Notes: a model not told the origin generated them from the sequence alone. A stretch of 64,000 nucleotides of DNA from Astropecten irregularis (GCA_963971285.1 OZ020255.1:6572001-6636000); one strand, 5' to 3'; shown: positions 40,275-51,317, counted from the stretch's first letter. Program-made: numbers and translations.

Positions 40275-40914
40275 TATGGAGGACGAAAAGTGGCCATCTG
40301 TTTTTCTGCTACCAGACGGTAGCCAAAAAGCGGCAGATTACGTTTTTGTTGGATGATCCTTTCAATTTTTCTACTTATTTGCTACCTCAAAAGCAGAATT
40401 AACTTTCAAAGAAACTAATTTTTTCTGCTTTTCTGCTACCGTAAAAAAAGATCTTAAATCGGTGGCCGAAAAGTGGCATCGGCTTTTCCGCTGCCTTCGT
40501 AAAGAGAACCGCGCCCTCCTTCTACGAGCGCTGAACTGCATCTCAAAAAATAATTTATATTAGCATTATAAATTAATAATCTAGCCATCATCCAATAGAC
40601 AGCCTACATGATCGGGAAATCGTTCCCAGGAAAGGAATCGGTAGTAACCACTCTTCACTGTCAGCGCATACAGGAAGGCGCGGTCCTCTTTAGTATGAAG
40701 GCAGAAAAGCCGATGGCCACTTTTAGGCCGCCGAATTAAGATATGCTTTTCCGGTAGCAGAAAAACAGAAAAATTAGTTTCTACAAAAATCCGATATGCT
40801 TTTGATGAAGCAAACAAAAAGAAAAGTGGAAAATTACATCTAACCAAAACGTAAAATCTGCTTTTTTGCTATTCTAAGAGCAGAAAAACAGATGGCCACT
40901 TTTCGTCCTCCATA
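40275..40914. mobile_element. 640-bp foldback element with perfect 36-bp inverted ends
   Basis: TATGGAGGACGAAAAGTGGC plus CATCTGTTTTTCTGCT at the left is mirrored exactly at 40879-40914. Inner segments also pair (AAAGTGGCATCGGCTTTTCC with GGCAGAAAAGCCGATGGCCA). TA at both ends is consistent with a TA target. It lies between the ACLY and SUMO 5' ends. Confidence 0.9.
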
Positions 40915-41277
40915 CACTAAGCCCGCGTTTAAGAAAATCAAAATTATTTTTTTCTCCAGCGATCACGAAGTAACAATAATCATTACATAATAGACAGGAT
41001 TAATTTAGTAATTTTTGAGGAGCCATAAACAAGATAACATTCTGAGAAGTATCATATTTAAGTAGCATACTGAAACAGAAATCTTCACAGATTGTTTTAC
41101 CTATAACTTACAGGTAAGATGGTGATTGGATATACACCTGTACATGTACATGTAGTACACAGTCATCGCAAATAAAATCAAATGGGGTCTATAATCAATT
41201 AATTCTTCAAGCAATGACCATAATGCTTTTGGGTGTTGGTGTTTTAGTATGAAGATTGACTAGAAGGATATGATTTG

Positions 41278-41622
41278 CTTTAAAGGATGATCATACTTTG
41301 GTTTTTGTCAAAGAAATGCAGATTCATGGGCATAAATATCAAGGAAGATACAGTAACAGTCATCTGTGAAAATTTTAGTCCCATACGGTGCCCATTTTTT
41401 GAGAAAACAGTGAAAAACAGACACATTATTTCTTAAGTCTTTTCTCTAGTTTATTTTTTATCTTTTAAAAGATCAAAAAGAATTTCGGTCGTTGGTTTAC
41501 TAATTTCTGGATAAATACAGCATTTCAGGCAGAATTAAATTAACGGTATGTTTCTCCCATCACCATCTATATACCCTATACGTTATAGATATAAATCTGT
41601 GAAGATTTCTGTTTTGGTTAAA
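41278..41622 (+). mobile_element. TTAA-family element
   Basis: CTTTAAAGGATGATCATACT at the left, interior CAGTCATCTGTGAAAATTTT, and right part TCTGTTTTGGTTAAATAAG. The right terminus is diverged. Confidence 0.75.
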
Positions 41623-41654
41623 TAAGATAAAAACAAGACCATTGAAAAAGCGGA

Positions 41655-41970
41655 GCGCACTGTGACAAAAAATGAACTATGAGCCTTCACGAATAATAAG
41701 ATATATTTGAGGTTAGGCTTGATTATTTTTTGCTTCCGCCGCGCCGCGGGCCATGTTGTGTCCTAAATTAATGAAACTAGTAAAGGGCTTGAGATACGGT
41801 GAAGCTGGGGCCTTTCTTCGGCTTCGTCATGTGGCCCAATCCCTTCAATTCGTTAATTAGTTGTGTCATGGAGGAAGAAATTTCTTCCTCCATGGTTGTG
41901 TGTACCTGTAATGGCGGTAGCTAAATAAGTCCCAAGCCTATCCTATAGCCAAGCCTGGTTTCCTAAAGGC
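41655..41970. mobile_element. GGCTTGAGGCTAGGCTT-type element with an inserted 28-bp perfect palindrome
   Basis: GAGGTTAGGCTTGATTATTT and AATAAGTCCCAAGCCTATCC are terminal parts as at 6592-6792. A perfect palindrome (CATGGAGGAAGAAA and its mirror) at 41867-41894 is absent from the other copy. Confidence 0.7.
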
Positions 41971-42299
41971 CCACTCTTCTCTCTGTGAAATTTCGAAGCT
42001 AATAAAATAGCCAACATTAAATAGCAAAAAATAATTTAGGGCATCTTTTTTCGTGAAGTCACAGTTGTAGAAGTAATTTAAATTTTGACAGGTGTTGCTC
42101 GAACTTCCCCCATCTTATAAAATAAAATATGTGGCGTGGATAAGATAAGTTCACAGTGTGTCTACGTCTTTTCATTGGTGGTCTACATACTTTCAGTAAC
42201 TTTTTGAAAAAAGGGTGGACAAATAAAATTAATTAATCATTAATAAGTTTTTTTAATTTTATTAATGGTAATGACAAGCGCCCTCCATTTTATATACAC

Positions 42300-42593
42300 T
42301 TGACAAGTACAGGGACACTTAATTTTCTTTCCCACTTACTCACGGTACACAATGGCGGTCCGGAATTAATAGTAGGAAACAAATAATTATTTTTCAATCG
42401 GTTCCCGCGTTTCTAGGAAGCTGGGAGATTCCGTGTGCGCCGTGCACCAGCGAAACCCCATTGAAAACAACGCGAAAACGACGCACACGGGTTTTTTCTT
42501 TTGCAATAATTGTGTTACATGTTGGTTGATCGTTTGGCTTTTTCGCATGGCCGAGCGGTTGTTCCTTTAAATTAAATTAAAACAGCGAGAATC
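42300..42593 (+). promoter_or_regulatory. SUMO promoter / 5' UTR region
   Basis: This 290-bp stretch upstream of the ATG has CpG-containing, GC-rich patches. A YY1-like ACAATGGCGGTCC at about 42350 is typical of TATA-less housekeeping promoters. The transcription start cannot be placed from sequence alone. Confidence 0.4.
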
Positions 42594-42605
42594 ATGTCTG
42601 ATCAG
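42594..42605 (+). CDS. SUMO1: SUMO coding exon 1
   Basis: Only four codons, ATG-TCT-GAT-CAG (MSDQ), then GTAAGA. The tiny first coding exon and its sequence match SUMO1 genes. Confidence 0.9.
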
Positions 42606-45600
42606 GTAAGAATTTATTCGTAGAAATCGAGAAACCATCGCAGATGCTAGCCAATTATCCGTTCGATTGCTGTCTGTCTTTGAAAAAAACACTGAAATTC
42701 TCGGTGTGTTTTGTGTGCGTGTGTACCTATTTCAAGAACAATGAAAATCACTGCATCTATTTCGTGATAAAATTGTGTAATAGACTTCAATTTACCAAAA
42801 ATAACTGTACAGCGTGTTTCAATTTGCATCTGATGTCATGGAGAAAGGAAGATTAGTTTTGACGAAGTTGTGTGACGTGTGATTTCAAAGATTTATTTTG
42901 GAATTCGAAAAAAATTTGTCTTTTTTATAACACTTAAAAATCCTAATTTTAGTTCGATCAGTCATGTGAAACCCAACAACAACTGACACAACCAAAACTG
43001 TATTTAGTGTAGGCCTAACTAACATAGCCAACTTTACATCATTAAAATTAATAACTTAACTTTAAATTTTTCATAAAACTGTCAAGCAAATAATTACTGC
43101 AGGTTACTGGCATTATTATTTTCTTGAGCGGGGGCAGAAAATATAGTGAATTTTTTGCAAAAACTAACGGTTAGGCCTACTCTTTCTTCTTGTTTGTTGT
43201 TTTGCTTCATTAAAAGTACTAGGCCTACAAATTTACAGTTACAGACAATGACGTTGGTTGTTGACGGTATGCGGTAGTTGTAACACTTGTACGTTTAGTT
43301 GTCGGTTCGTCGGCAATTTGAGTGACCCATTGAATGAGATGACCTTCACTAACTTCTACTGCACTGACTAATGTCAGTTGTCATTTTGTTGGCGTATGGC
43401 GCATTTTCTAACAAAATATTTGTTAAGAATGTAATATTTTTAAAGGTACAGTAACATAATACAAGAATTGATCCTCAGTACTAAGCCTGGTTCACATTAG
43501 AAAAATTTCATGTGTAAGTGAATTTTGGTGATGTAAAGTTCAATCAGTATGCTCTGTCTTCCCCCAAATATTGTGACCCAAGAACATTTCCTTCGCTTCC
43601 CAAATTCTCTAGTTGACTTTTTTTTCCCTTCTGTTTCTTATTGATAGGGAGGTATGGATAACAAACCTGGTACTGATGGAGAGAACGCCAAAGGATCTGG
43701 CTCGGCGAATTCAGACTCCATTAGGATCAAGGTTCGGGATGAGGTAAGTAGCTCCTCAAGACCTGGAGATCGCTTTCATGAAGCCCTACGATTGATCGTA
43801 ACTCGATATACGAAGGATAACCCATCGTTTAGGGGGCCTAGGCTATCCCACGTAGGGCTGCAAATCATCAAAAGTCCTACGATTGATAGTAAGTTACGAT
43901 GAGTTTGGTGAAATCGACCCCTGGCCCTTATCTCGCTCTCCGTCAAGTCAAACCTCCGAGAGTTCAGCTCCATGAAGCTTGGGCTTGTTTGTTTCAGGCA
44001 TGCGATCAGTGATCTTGCAGATCCACGTCCCATGCAGGATACGCTAAAATGGGATCCGGAGCAGCAGGATCACTGATCTCGTGTCTGAAACGAACAGGCC
44101 CCTTGTCAAATGCTACATTAATGGAACAGAATTTACAAAAGTAAAGAGTGATTTTGTAGCAATAAACTAATTACTGCAAACTGCTCATCAACCAAAATAA
44201 GGAGATACCACAAGAGCTTCTTACCACACATTACCACAGTTTCCACAGGGGGACTGGATATTATCCCTAACCCTCTGCAACCTACCACACAAGACAAGAG
44301 CTGCTTACCACACATTACCAAAGTCTCCACAGGGGAACTGGATCATAAACCCTAACCCTCTGCAACCTACCACACAAGACAAGAGCTGCTTACCACACAT
44401 TACCACAGTCTCCACAGGGGGGACTGGATATTAACCCTAACCCTCTGCAACCTACCACACAAGACAAGAGCTGCTTACCACACATTACCAAAGTCTCCAC
44501 AAGGGAACTGGATCATAAACCACGCATTTCCACATAAACCAAACTGTGGCGTATTGTGGTATTCAGGATACCACACTTAACACAGGAAATACCATGTGAG
44601 GTAAACTGTGGTATACTCTAGGATTTTTTCAGGAAAAATTCTGATTTCAGGTTTTATTGGCACGACTTTGCCCGTGCAAAAGTATAGGAGATGTATGATT
44701 TTCAGTTTTTGGGCTATGTTTTCAGGTTTTTTTTTATGTAAGTACAATTACAGCCCTGCATGCTGGTGGGTTGAGGTGTGCATGTTGTGTATCACTTGTG
44801 CTTGTTCTTTGGCTGTTGTTCGTTGACCATGAATATCAAATAGACATTTTAATAGTGGTTTGTTTTATAGAGCAAGATATTTTGTGCTAAGCAAATTTTT
44901 TGTGCTTGACAGCTCCATGAAATTGGCCCCTTGCGGTTTATGCTAGCCATGATTTTGTCATTTTGTTGGGTTGTAGCAAGCCTATGACAATTCCTTTATA
45001 TTCAGACAATGAGTGTAACTCTGTTTAAGATGTTAATTTGAAAAACAATAGTTCGTTGTTCTAAATTTTTATTGTTGCTTTGTTTCCCTGTTTCAGGCGG
45101 GTATGGAGGTCTTATTCAGAGTAAAAATGAACACACAGATCAAGAAAATCAAAGACAAGTTCTGCGAGAAAAGCGTAAGTCATTTTGTCGTCACCACTTT
45201 ATATCGAAGCCAGAAATCTTGCCAAATATAAGATTAAAGTTTTTCCTATCTACTTTGTTAATTTATTTATTTAAAAATTGGCTGGAATGGGATTCAAACC
45301 ATCGTCCCCCAGAATACTGTACCGGCGCTTAAACTTTATCTAGCCTTACGTTGTGGTGTTCTTAATAGTCAAATCATCTTTGCACGTTTGGCAGGCAGAA
45401 GCCATGAAACCACCCACACACCGCTATATCCCAAGGATCATTTAAGATAATCACAGCTTTAGCAATGCCGCAACCTGATGCGAAAATGTTTCGGAATTTA
45501 ATTCGTGGGAATGAATCTCGATGTTTATTTGTTGGAATATTTGGCTCACCAGGGTAAACCAGCGACGGCCTTAAGATTCCTGTTTGACGGGGAAACAGTG

Positions 45601-46496
45601 AGTGACGATACAACGCCGAAGGAGGTAAGCTCTACTACGTTAGGGTCTGGGCTCCGCTTTCTTCGCTTTTTTGTTGAGAGGCAGAGTGTCGTCTTTGTAA
45701 TACCACCCCTAGAAGCCTCTAATTTGATACCTGTTGTAAAGATTTGTTTGAAACCCTAACCCTCTGTGCTTACCACACACAAGACAACAGCTGGTTACCA
45801 CCATAGACATAAATAACCCATAGACCGACAGCGCCCTATTCAAATGCATGGCGGGGTACCGTAATTGTGACGGCACCCGACTATTGGCAAACTATGGGCC
45901 AAAAATGTTACTTTTACGCACGATTGAATAGAGAGGATTTATTCAAACGGGAAATTCTAGATGAAAACGAAATTGGTATCAACTTTAAACCCATTGGAGC
46001 ATTAGGTTTACCTTACATACCATTGCACAGTAATATTTGTTTCTCAAATAATGGAAAGGTTGAACGAAAACTTTTGTGTTTGACAATTTCATCTTGATTT
46101 TATGAGCCTGAACTAGCGCGAGATTACGTGCGCAACTGGCCTCTTTAAGAATCTTTGCAAGATTTTGAAATAAAAATATTGTTTACGTGCGGCGCGCGCG
46201 CCTCGCGCACTGAGTGACGCACACTTTATAGCGCTAATAGTAACTATTGCTTGGCAACTAAGAACCGTAGTTGGTTGCCTGTAAAAGTCGCCTCGTGCAA
46301 CATGGCCCAATCGGATGGTCTTAGTGGTCGTCATCTTCTCGTTTGTTATTATATCCCTCTCTGTCTCAACTTATTAACGTCAAGAATGTTTTTGTTTTTT
46401 CTCTCTCTGTGTCTTTTGCAGCTGGATATGGAACCAGACGACATCATCGAGGTGGTCTCGGCCCAAACAGGGGGCCACAGGCAGCACTGCTACTGA
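42594..46496 (+). CDS. SUMO1: Small ubiquitin-like modifier, SUMO1-like, complete
   Basis: SUMO is conjugated to lysines of target proteins by E1, UBC9 and E3 enzymes and acts mostly in the nucleus. Five exons (42594-42605, 43648-43743, 45097-45174, 45553-45624, 46422-46496), all GT-AG and phase 0, give about 110 residues. Residues 1-32 are the flexible tail (MSDQGGMDNKPG...). The ubiquitin fold follows, with IRIKVRDE, VKMNTQIKKIKDKFCEKS, ALRFLFDGETV, DTTPKELDMEPDDIIEV and QTGG. A six-residue tail HRQHCY after the di-glycine must be removed by a SENP protease. MSDQ at the start, TPKEL and QTGGH favour SUMO1 over SUMO2/3, although some positions are mixed. It is divergent from ACLY, with 2.7 kb between their 5' ends. 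Confidence 0.95.
43648..43743 (+). CDS. SUMO1: SUMO coding exon 2
   Basis: 32 codons, GGMDNKPGTDGEN through SIRIKVRDE: the disordered N-terminal tail and the first beta strand. Donor GTAAGT. Confidence 0.93.
43755..43925. mobile_element. GTCGATTTCACCAAACTC-type element
   Basis: Right end GATGAGTTTGGTGAAATCGA, left end GATCGCTTTCATGAAGCCCT. ACGATTGATCGTAACTCG / TACGATTGATAGTAAGTTAC stems lie inside. It sits in SUMO intron 2. Confidence 0.75.
43981..44102. mobile_element. 122-bp palindromic element GGGCYTGTTTGTTTCAG
   Basis: GGGCTTGTTTGTTTCAGGCA at the left and TGTCTGAAACGAACAGGCCC at the right. ATCAGTGATC occurs near each end. Same element as nested at 37268-37390. Confidence 0.85.
44180..44620 (+). 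repeat. 85-bp tandem amplification inside a TTAGGG-bounded element
   Basis: CCCTAACCCTCTGCAACCTA recurs at 44265, 44350 and 44435 with GACAAGAGCTGCTTACCACA between. It is the tail part of the TTAGGG-bounded family repeated about four times. Confidence 0.85.
44765..44936. mobile_element. GGGGCCAATTTCAT-type element, 3' half
   Basis: TTCTTTGGCTGTTGTTCGTT through CTCCATGAAATTGGCCCC matches half of the 36409-36646 element. The other terminus is missing. Confidence 0.7.
45097..45174 (+). CDS. SUMO1: SUMO coding exon 3
   Basis: 26 codons, AGMEVLFRVKMNTQIKKIKD and KFCEKS: second strand and main helix, including the basic face used by SUMO-interacting motifs. Acceptor TTTCAG, donor GTAAGT. Confidence 0.95.
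45265..45500 (-). mobile_element. tRNA-like foldback family, one arm plus centre
   Basis: Minus-strand B-box-like GGTTTGAATCCCATTCC at about 45283-45302 with a degraded A box, then the family centre (CTATATCCCAAGGATCATTT). SUMO intron 3. Confidence 0.7.
45553..45624 (+). CDS. SUMO1: SUMO coding exon 4
   Basis: 24 codons, GKPATALRFLFDGETVSDD then TTPKE, matching the SUMO1 segment in length and pattern. Donor GTAAGC. Confidence 0.95.
45790..46400. other. SUMO intron 4 with a short open frame, not recognised
   Basis: A 76-codon plus-strand frame (45867-46097) has no recognisable family features. GGCGCGCGCGCC at 46191-46202 is a perfect 12-bp CpG palindrome. Treated as intron. Confidence 0.5.
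46422..46496 (+). CDS. SUMO1: SUMO coding exon 5 (di-glycine and stop)
   Basis: LDMEPDDIIEVVSAQTGG followed by HRQHCY and TGA at 46494-46496. The GG is the mature C-terminus after protease processing. Confidence 0.96.
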   Translation: MDMEPDDIIEVVSAQTGGHRQHCY

Positions 46497-48800
46497 CATT
46501 TACCGATTCCAAACATTTAACAAAAAAACCCAACAAAATCCACTATCTGTCCCGTGTCTTTTCTATCACCACTCTTAACTGTTTTGCCCCGCCCCCTTTG
46601 TGGTGTGGAAGGCGGGATATATATATATATATAAACCACTATATATATATGTAAACAAGGAACAACAACATAAAAGGAAACCCTTAAAACGAGGACTCAT
46701 TTGCATGAGCATTTGAATAACAAAAGCAAATCAAGTTTTTGTCACTGTGCAGGTTCTCGCATTGGAACATCTAATTCCCCACTGAAAGTCCGTTTTTGTA
46801 TTTATTTCTTTTTGGCACTCTTTTTTTCCCGTTAACTAAATTAATCAGGAATATTAATGATTTGGCCTTCCAAAACTAGTGAAATGTCATGGCAACCCAT
46901 TTTATGTGTGTGTGTTTGATTTTTTTTGGTCGGTTTGTGTAAGTACAGTATTAAGAATGTTGGCACCTTGCCAGGATGGAATCGGGCGCTATTGGTCGGT
47001 TTCTGGTCACCTGACCTGGCGCTGTGCCAAGGGCAGTAGCATGGGAGTGCTTATTGGCTGTTCTATTGGTCATGTGACCTGGCACTATGCCAAGGGCAGT
47101 AGCATGGAGTGCCTATTGGCCGGTTTTTGGGTCACATGACTTGGCACCATGCCAAGGGTAACAGTATTGGAGTGCCTATTGGCCGGTGTCTGGGTCATGT
47201 GACCTAGAGTCATGCCAAGGGAAGCAGCATGGATTCCTATTGGCCAGTGCCTGGGTCACATGACCAGAAACAGTCCGGAATGTATTATATGGAGGCTACT
47301 TCATTTTCATTTCACATGTGGCGTGCACTGTAACGGTGCTTTGTAGGGGGGAAAACATTTGAAATTTTTCCGTTTTACATGTTCGTAATAAATCTCTGTT
47401 TTTCAGTGTAGAATAAGTTCAAAGATCATGGATTCTTATGTGGTATTTTGAAGACTTTCCTAGCCAATTGGAAGAGGCAATTAATATCAATTCGGACTGG
47501 TTTTTACCATGGAACAAAAAGTGCAGAGTACCAGTCAAAAGGCACCATAAACTCTACAGCATCATAGATGGTAACCAGTAAACATTTCCAATGGTATGCT
47601 TGTCATGTTTTTCATCTTTTTTTTTTTCTTTTTTTTCTGGGGGGGGGGCTTGTTTTCGTGTGGAGTCAAAATTACCTCATGATTTAGTTCCATTTAAGAG
47701 AGAAAAAAAATGAAATGGGGGAAATGTCAACCAAATACATGTAACAAATGTAAAATTAATTTGAACTTTGTGGAAAAAAAATTGACATGTACATCGTTTG
47801 AAAAAGTCGTATCGGATTTCTGAGATGTGGCACTTTAATGGAAGAGGCGATTTGTTAAAATGAATAAGTTCCATTGTTTAATTGTAGGTAATTTTTAGTC
47901 AGATGTTTATCTTTCTATAAAAAAACAAACAAAGATACTGTATAATTGACACGGAACATACGACTATAATATTCATGCATTACATTATGTACAGTTTAGC
48001 TTTTAGTAGGATTACAATTTTTGTGAACTGTTTAAATGTCTTAAAGTTTTTTCTTGTGAATGTTGTCGATTTTTGTTTTGTTTGTTTAAAAAAACTCTTT
48101 GTATGTGTTTTACCGGAGGGTGGGTTTGGTGTGTTAGGTCGGGGGAAGGGGGGGGGGTAAGGTTGTACAGAGTTGAGAAGCCGAAATTCTCGGAGGCTTT
48201 TTAGTTTCTGAGAGTTAAAAGCAGACGTTTTTACTAATCCAACTATTGTTTGTGTGTGTTTTGTTTCAAAAGGCCTTTATTGTGTGGCGGTCGGCTTGTG
48301 TCTGGTTCCTTGTTCATATAGCATGGTATGAGATGTTGTTTTTGTACGGGCACCAGTCTGGTGCTGAGTTTCATTGATTGGTTCCCACCGTAAATGGTAA
48401 CCATCCTTTAAAATCGTACACGAGGAAATGTCCGCTTACATCCATTAGTTTACATGGCACATTTTGTCTCGCCACTTTTGTTATCTATGTAGATGATATC
48501 ATTAAATACACAAGTACATGTAGACATCCTGGAACTTTTAAAATTTGCATGTCTAGTTCCTATGCCTGTTTATTAAATGAATGTGCACGATGCAAGCCGG
48601 CACCAGACTATTTTGAGAACATCAGGAAAAAAAGGCCTAGAAATAAAGACTTTTTTGGTTTTTTAGTTTTATTGGATCAAATTTATTTAGTATTTGGGAT
48701 TTTATTTGTGAAACTTGTTCCACTGATCAGGAATATTGTCTGTCTGTCTTTGAACTTGTTTGATGGAACTTTCAATAAAATTTTTGAGAAAAAACAAAAA
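46497..48800 (+). other. Probable SUMO 3' UTR with two possible poly(A) signals
   Basis: There is no recognisable coding gene downstream of the stop. Canonical AATAAA hexamers at 47387-47392 and 48774-48779 could end short and long 3' UTRs. A minisatellite (46991-47275) and G-runs (near 48140-48157) lie inside. The 3' end is inferred from the hexamers only. Confidence 0.45.
46991..47275 (+). repeat. 62-bp minisatellite, about 4.6 copies, each with ATTGG and a TCAYRTGA-type site
   Basis: Units start at ATTGG at 46991, 47053, 47115, 47178 and 47239 (periods 62, 62, 63, 61). Each carries an inverted CCAAT (ATTGG). Four of the five have a GGTCAYRTGAC palindrome; the first has GGTCACCTGAC. Most units also have GCCAAGGGNAGYAGCATGG. 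It lies in the probable SUMO 3' UTR. Confidence 0.9.
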
Positions 48801-48899
48801 AGCGAATGTGTTTTTATACTTGTTTATGTCAGCTTACGACTCGATTTGGTTGTAAAAAATATTGTGTACATTTACATGTACATGTGTAATTGCATATTA

Positions 48900-49260
48900 A
48901 TGGTAATATCATACTTCCGTTTTGGTCAAAGAAATGCAGATTCATGGCCAAAATATCAAGGGAGATACAGTAATCGTCATCTGTGACATTTCCAGTTCAA
49001 TACAGTGGAAAACGCTCATGGTATATTCAAATCTTTTTACATGAATTTTGAAATTCCTGAGATCAAAACTGTTTTGGGGCAAGTACAGCATTTCAGGCAA
49101 AAATATTACTCGTACTCGTTCTCGAACTCGATTACAACTCGAGTACCAATAAGTACAACCAGTCATAACTACTCGAAAAAAAAAACAAGTACGTCTCGGC
49201 CGTACTCGTAACTTCGTACTCGGACTCGTCCCCGAACTCGAGAAATTGTACTAGTTGACA
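48900..49260. repeat. TTAA-family fragment followed by ACTCG-rich repeat
   Basis: 48900-49110 matches the family (GGTAATATCATACTTCCG, ATACAGTAATCGTCATCTGT). From 49105 to 49250 short ACTCG/CGAGT words (TACTCGTACTCGTTCTCGAA) repeat. The same words resume at 49660-49720 and 50110-50190, on either side of the 49722-50105 insertion. Confidence 0.7.
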
Positions 49261-49721
49261 CCATGGTTGAACTCGATCCCAGTTGCGAGTACTCAAAAGA
49301 AAATTCTGATTTGTTTATATAAATTGTATTATTCTAAACTTATAAAAATAATGATGAATGTATTGCGTTATCGACTCTATGCAGCACATGCACATTTTGT
49401 ATCGTCCTATTTCTAACCGAATGCTACAAAAATACCAGCGATAAAAATTGCAACCTTCTTTCCATGGGCTGCATTTTGCATCCATTACAGGCGGCATTTT
49501 CTAACTAACAAGGTGAGGAAAGATCGTATACATGTACGTACATGTAAATAGATAAAGGTTGTGCAGATGAATAAATAAGTCACATTCTCTAATGAGTGCA
49601 TGCTGCAATGTTCTAGTTTTAAAATGTACTTGGGGTGTACTCAATGTCTTTGTACTTGAACTTGGCCCGTACTCGGACTCTGAAAAACTCTAACTTGGTT
49701 TTTTGGCCCAGGACTCGATTA

Positions 49722-50105
49722 TTAAAGGCATTGCATACGTTTGGTAATGACTCTGAAAATTTATGGCAATAAAAACTTACTTGGTGAGAAGTACAGCTGC
49801 TTTGGATAGTATAATGCATATTGAGAAACGTTCAATTCGAAGTACCGCGGTTATGGAAAAATATGTCACTTTTTATCTCCAAAAATTATAAATCTGAGAA
49901 GCGTTATGGCCGTAACGCTTCTCAGCTATTGACTTACTGTTATCTGGCGTGAAATAACCGCTCTAGTTTGTCGCCAAAATCTCACAAACGCTACCACCTT
50001 TTGAATTGAAACTTTCACAGGTTAGTTTTATGGTATATATATACAATTATATTGGTTTGAAACAAACAATAGGCTCAATTTACCAAACGTATGCAATCCC
50101 TTTAA
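49722..50105. mobile_element. 384-bp TTAAAGGCATTGCATACG element
   Basis: The left end TTAAAGGCATTGCATACGTT is mirrored at the right (ACGTATGCAATCCCTTTAA). An internal hairpin GAGAAGCGTTATGGCCGTAA with CGCTTCTC lies near 49897-49923. TTAA at both ends suggests a TTAA target. It interrupts an ACTCG-rich repeat. Confidence 0.85.
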
Positions 50106-50582
50106 GTACATGTACTCAGACTCCGCCCGTACTCGGCACATGTGTGTACATGTACTTGGAAAACTTGATACTCGAATTTTAGTACTCGACAACATGAACA
50201 ACACTGGTTTAAGATGAATTGTCAATATAACATATATTATGACATCACATATTGCTTAGCAACAAAGCTCAATCTTCCCCTTCAGAGAAATTAGATACTA
50301 GGGTATATAAACAGAAATCTCTACAGGCACTGAAAAATGTGAAAAATTATAAAAATAAACAACAAACATGGCTGAAATTCTTGTAATCATAGATTTTAAT
50401 TGACAACGGCTCAACTCTATACAAAGCTTTTACAAGAAATGTCCCCTCTTATCGATAATAAGTAACGACCAAAGATCACTGATGGTTCTCACAAAGTCTA
50501 GAATGATAGAAGAGATATTAGGAAGAATTCCGCTGACGAACATTACGGAAAAACATTATCATCCTTTTAAGAGTTAACTTAA

Positions 50583-51300
50583 TTTAACCCTAACCCCTTG
50601 TACTAAGAAGCATACTGAAGCAAACATACTTCAACAGTTGGTCACAGGTTTGGTCAGGGGCCAATTTCATAGAGCTGCTTAGCACAACAATTCGCGCTTT
50701 TAGCATGACATTTCTGTCTTAATTATAAAACAGGATTAACAACCAAATGTCCGTGTGTTGTGTATCACTTGCAATTGTTCTTTGGCTGTTGTTCGCTGAC
50801 CACGAATATCAAATTGAATTTTCAATGGTGGTTTGTTTTATTGGACAAGCTATTTTTGTGCTAAGCAATTTTTGTGTGTGCTAAGCAGCTCTATGAAATT
50901 GGCCCCAGGTTTGGTACTGATTCTGACAAACTTCAACAGGCTCCAGCCGTTGAAGTTTGATTCACTCGGTAATGGATGTGTCTATGTGGCTGTAGACCAA
51001 CTGTCAAAACCACACAAAATGCCACAATGCCTTTCACCACACAAGTGCACCACCACAACTTCCTGTGCTACTGTACTATAGGCCATGAGTAGCCTTACCC
51101 ACAAAATAAATGCCAGTGCACTGCCACAAACTTCAACACTTGTTTCCACAGGTCTCATGCTTTACTTCCCCAAACCTGTCAGAATAAAAAACAGTGTACC
51201 CCTGGACCTTTGGTACTGACTCAAACAAAGTCCAACAACAGGTCCTTACTGTTTGGTACCAAACAAGCCAAAACTCAACAGAATTGCCAGTTGGAGTTTG
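50583..51300. repeat. CTTCAACAG repeat, copy A, interrupted by a miniature element
   Basis: Matches 56525-56945 in inverted orientation (ACTTCAACAGTTGGTCACAG, CTTCAACAGGCTCCAGC, GGTACCAAACAAGCCAAAAC). The 50657-50906 element splits it. Confidence 0.8.
50657..50906. mobile_element. GGGGCCAATTTCAT-type element with visible target duplication
   Basis: 250 bp, termini GGGGCCAATTTCATAGAGCT and AGCTCTATGAAATTGGCCCC. Flanks share AGGTTTGGT on both sides, which occurs once in the uninterrupted paralogue near 56880. Confidence 0.9.
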
Positions 51301-51317
51301 AGGGGTTTGGGGCTTAA

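Noticed and set aside
42546..42561. GGCCGAGCGGTT before the SUMO start, like a tRNA-Leu/Ser A box
   Set aside because: No B box or cloverleaf follows within 100 bp; treated as chance sequence in the 5' UTR.
48378..48986. A 202-codon plus-strand frame containing YVDD, the motif of reverse transcriptases
   Set aside because: Surrounding residues do not match any reverse-transcriptase block, the frame contains an AATAAA poly(A) signal, and it lies in the likely SUMO 3' UTR.
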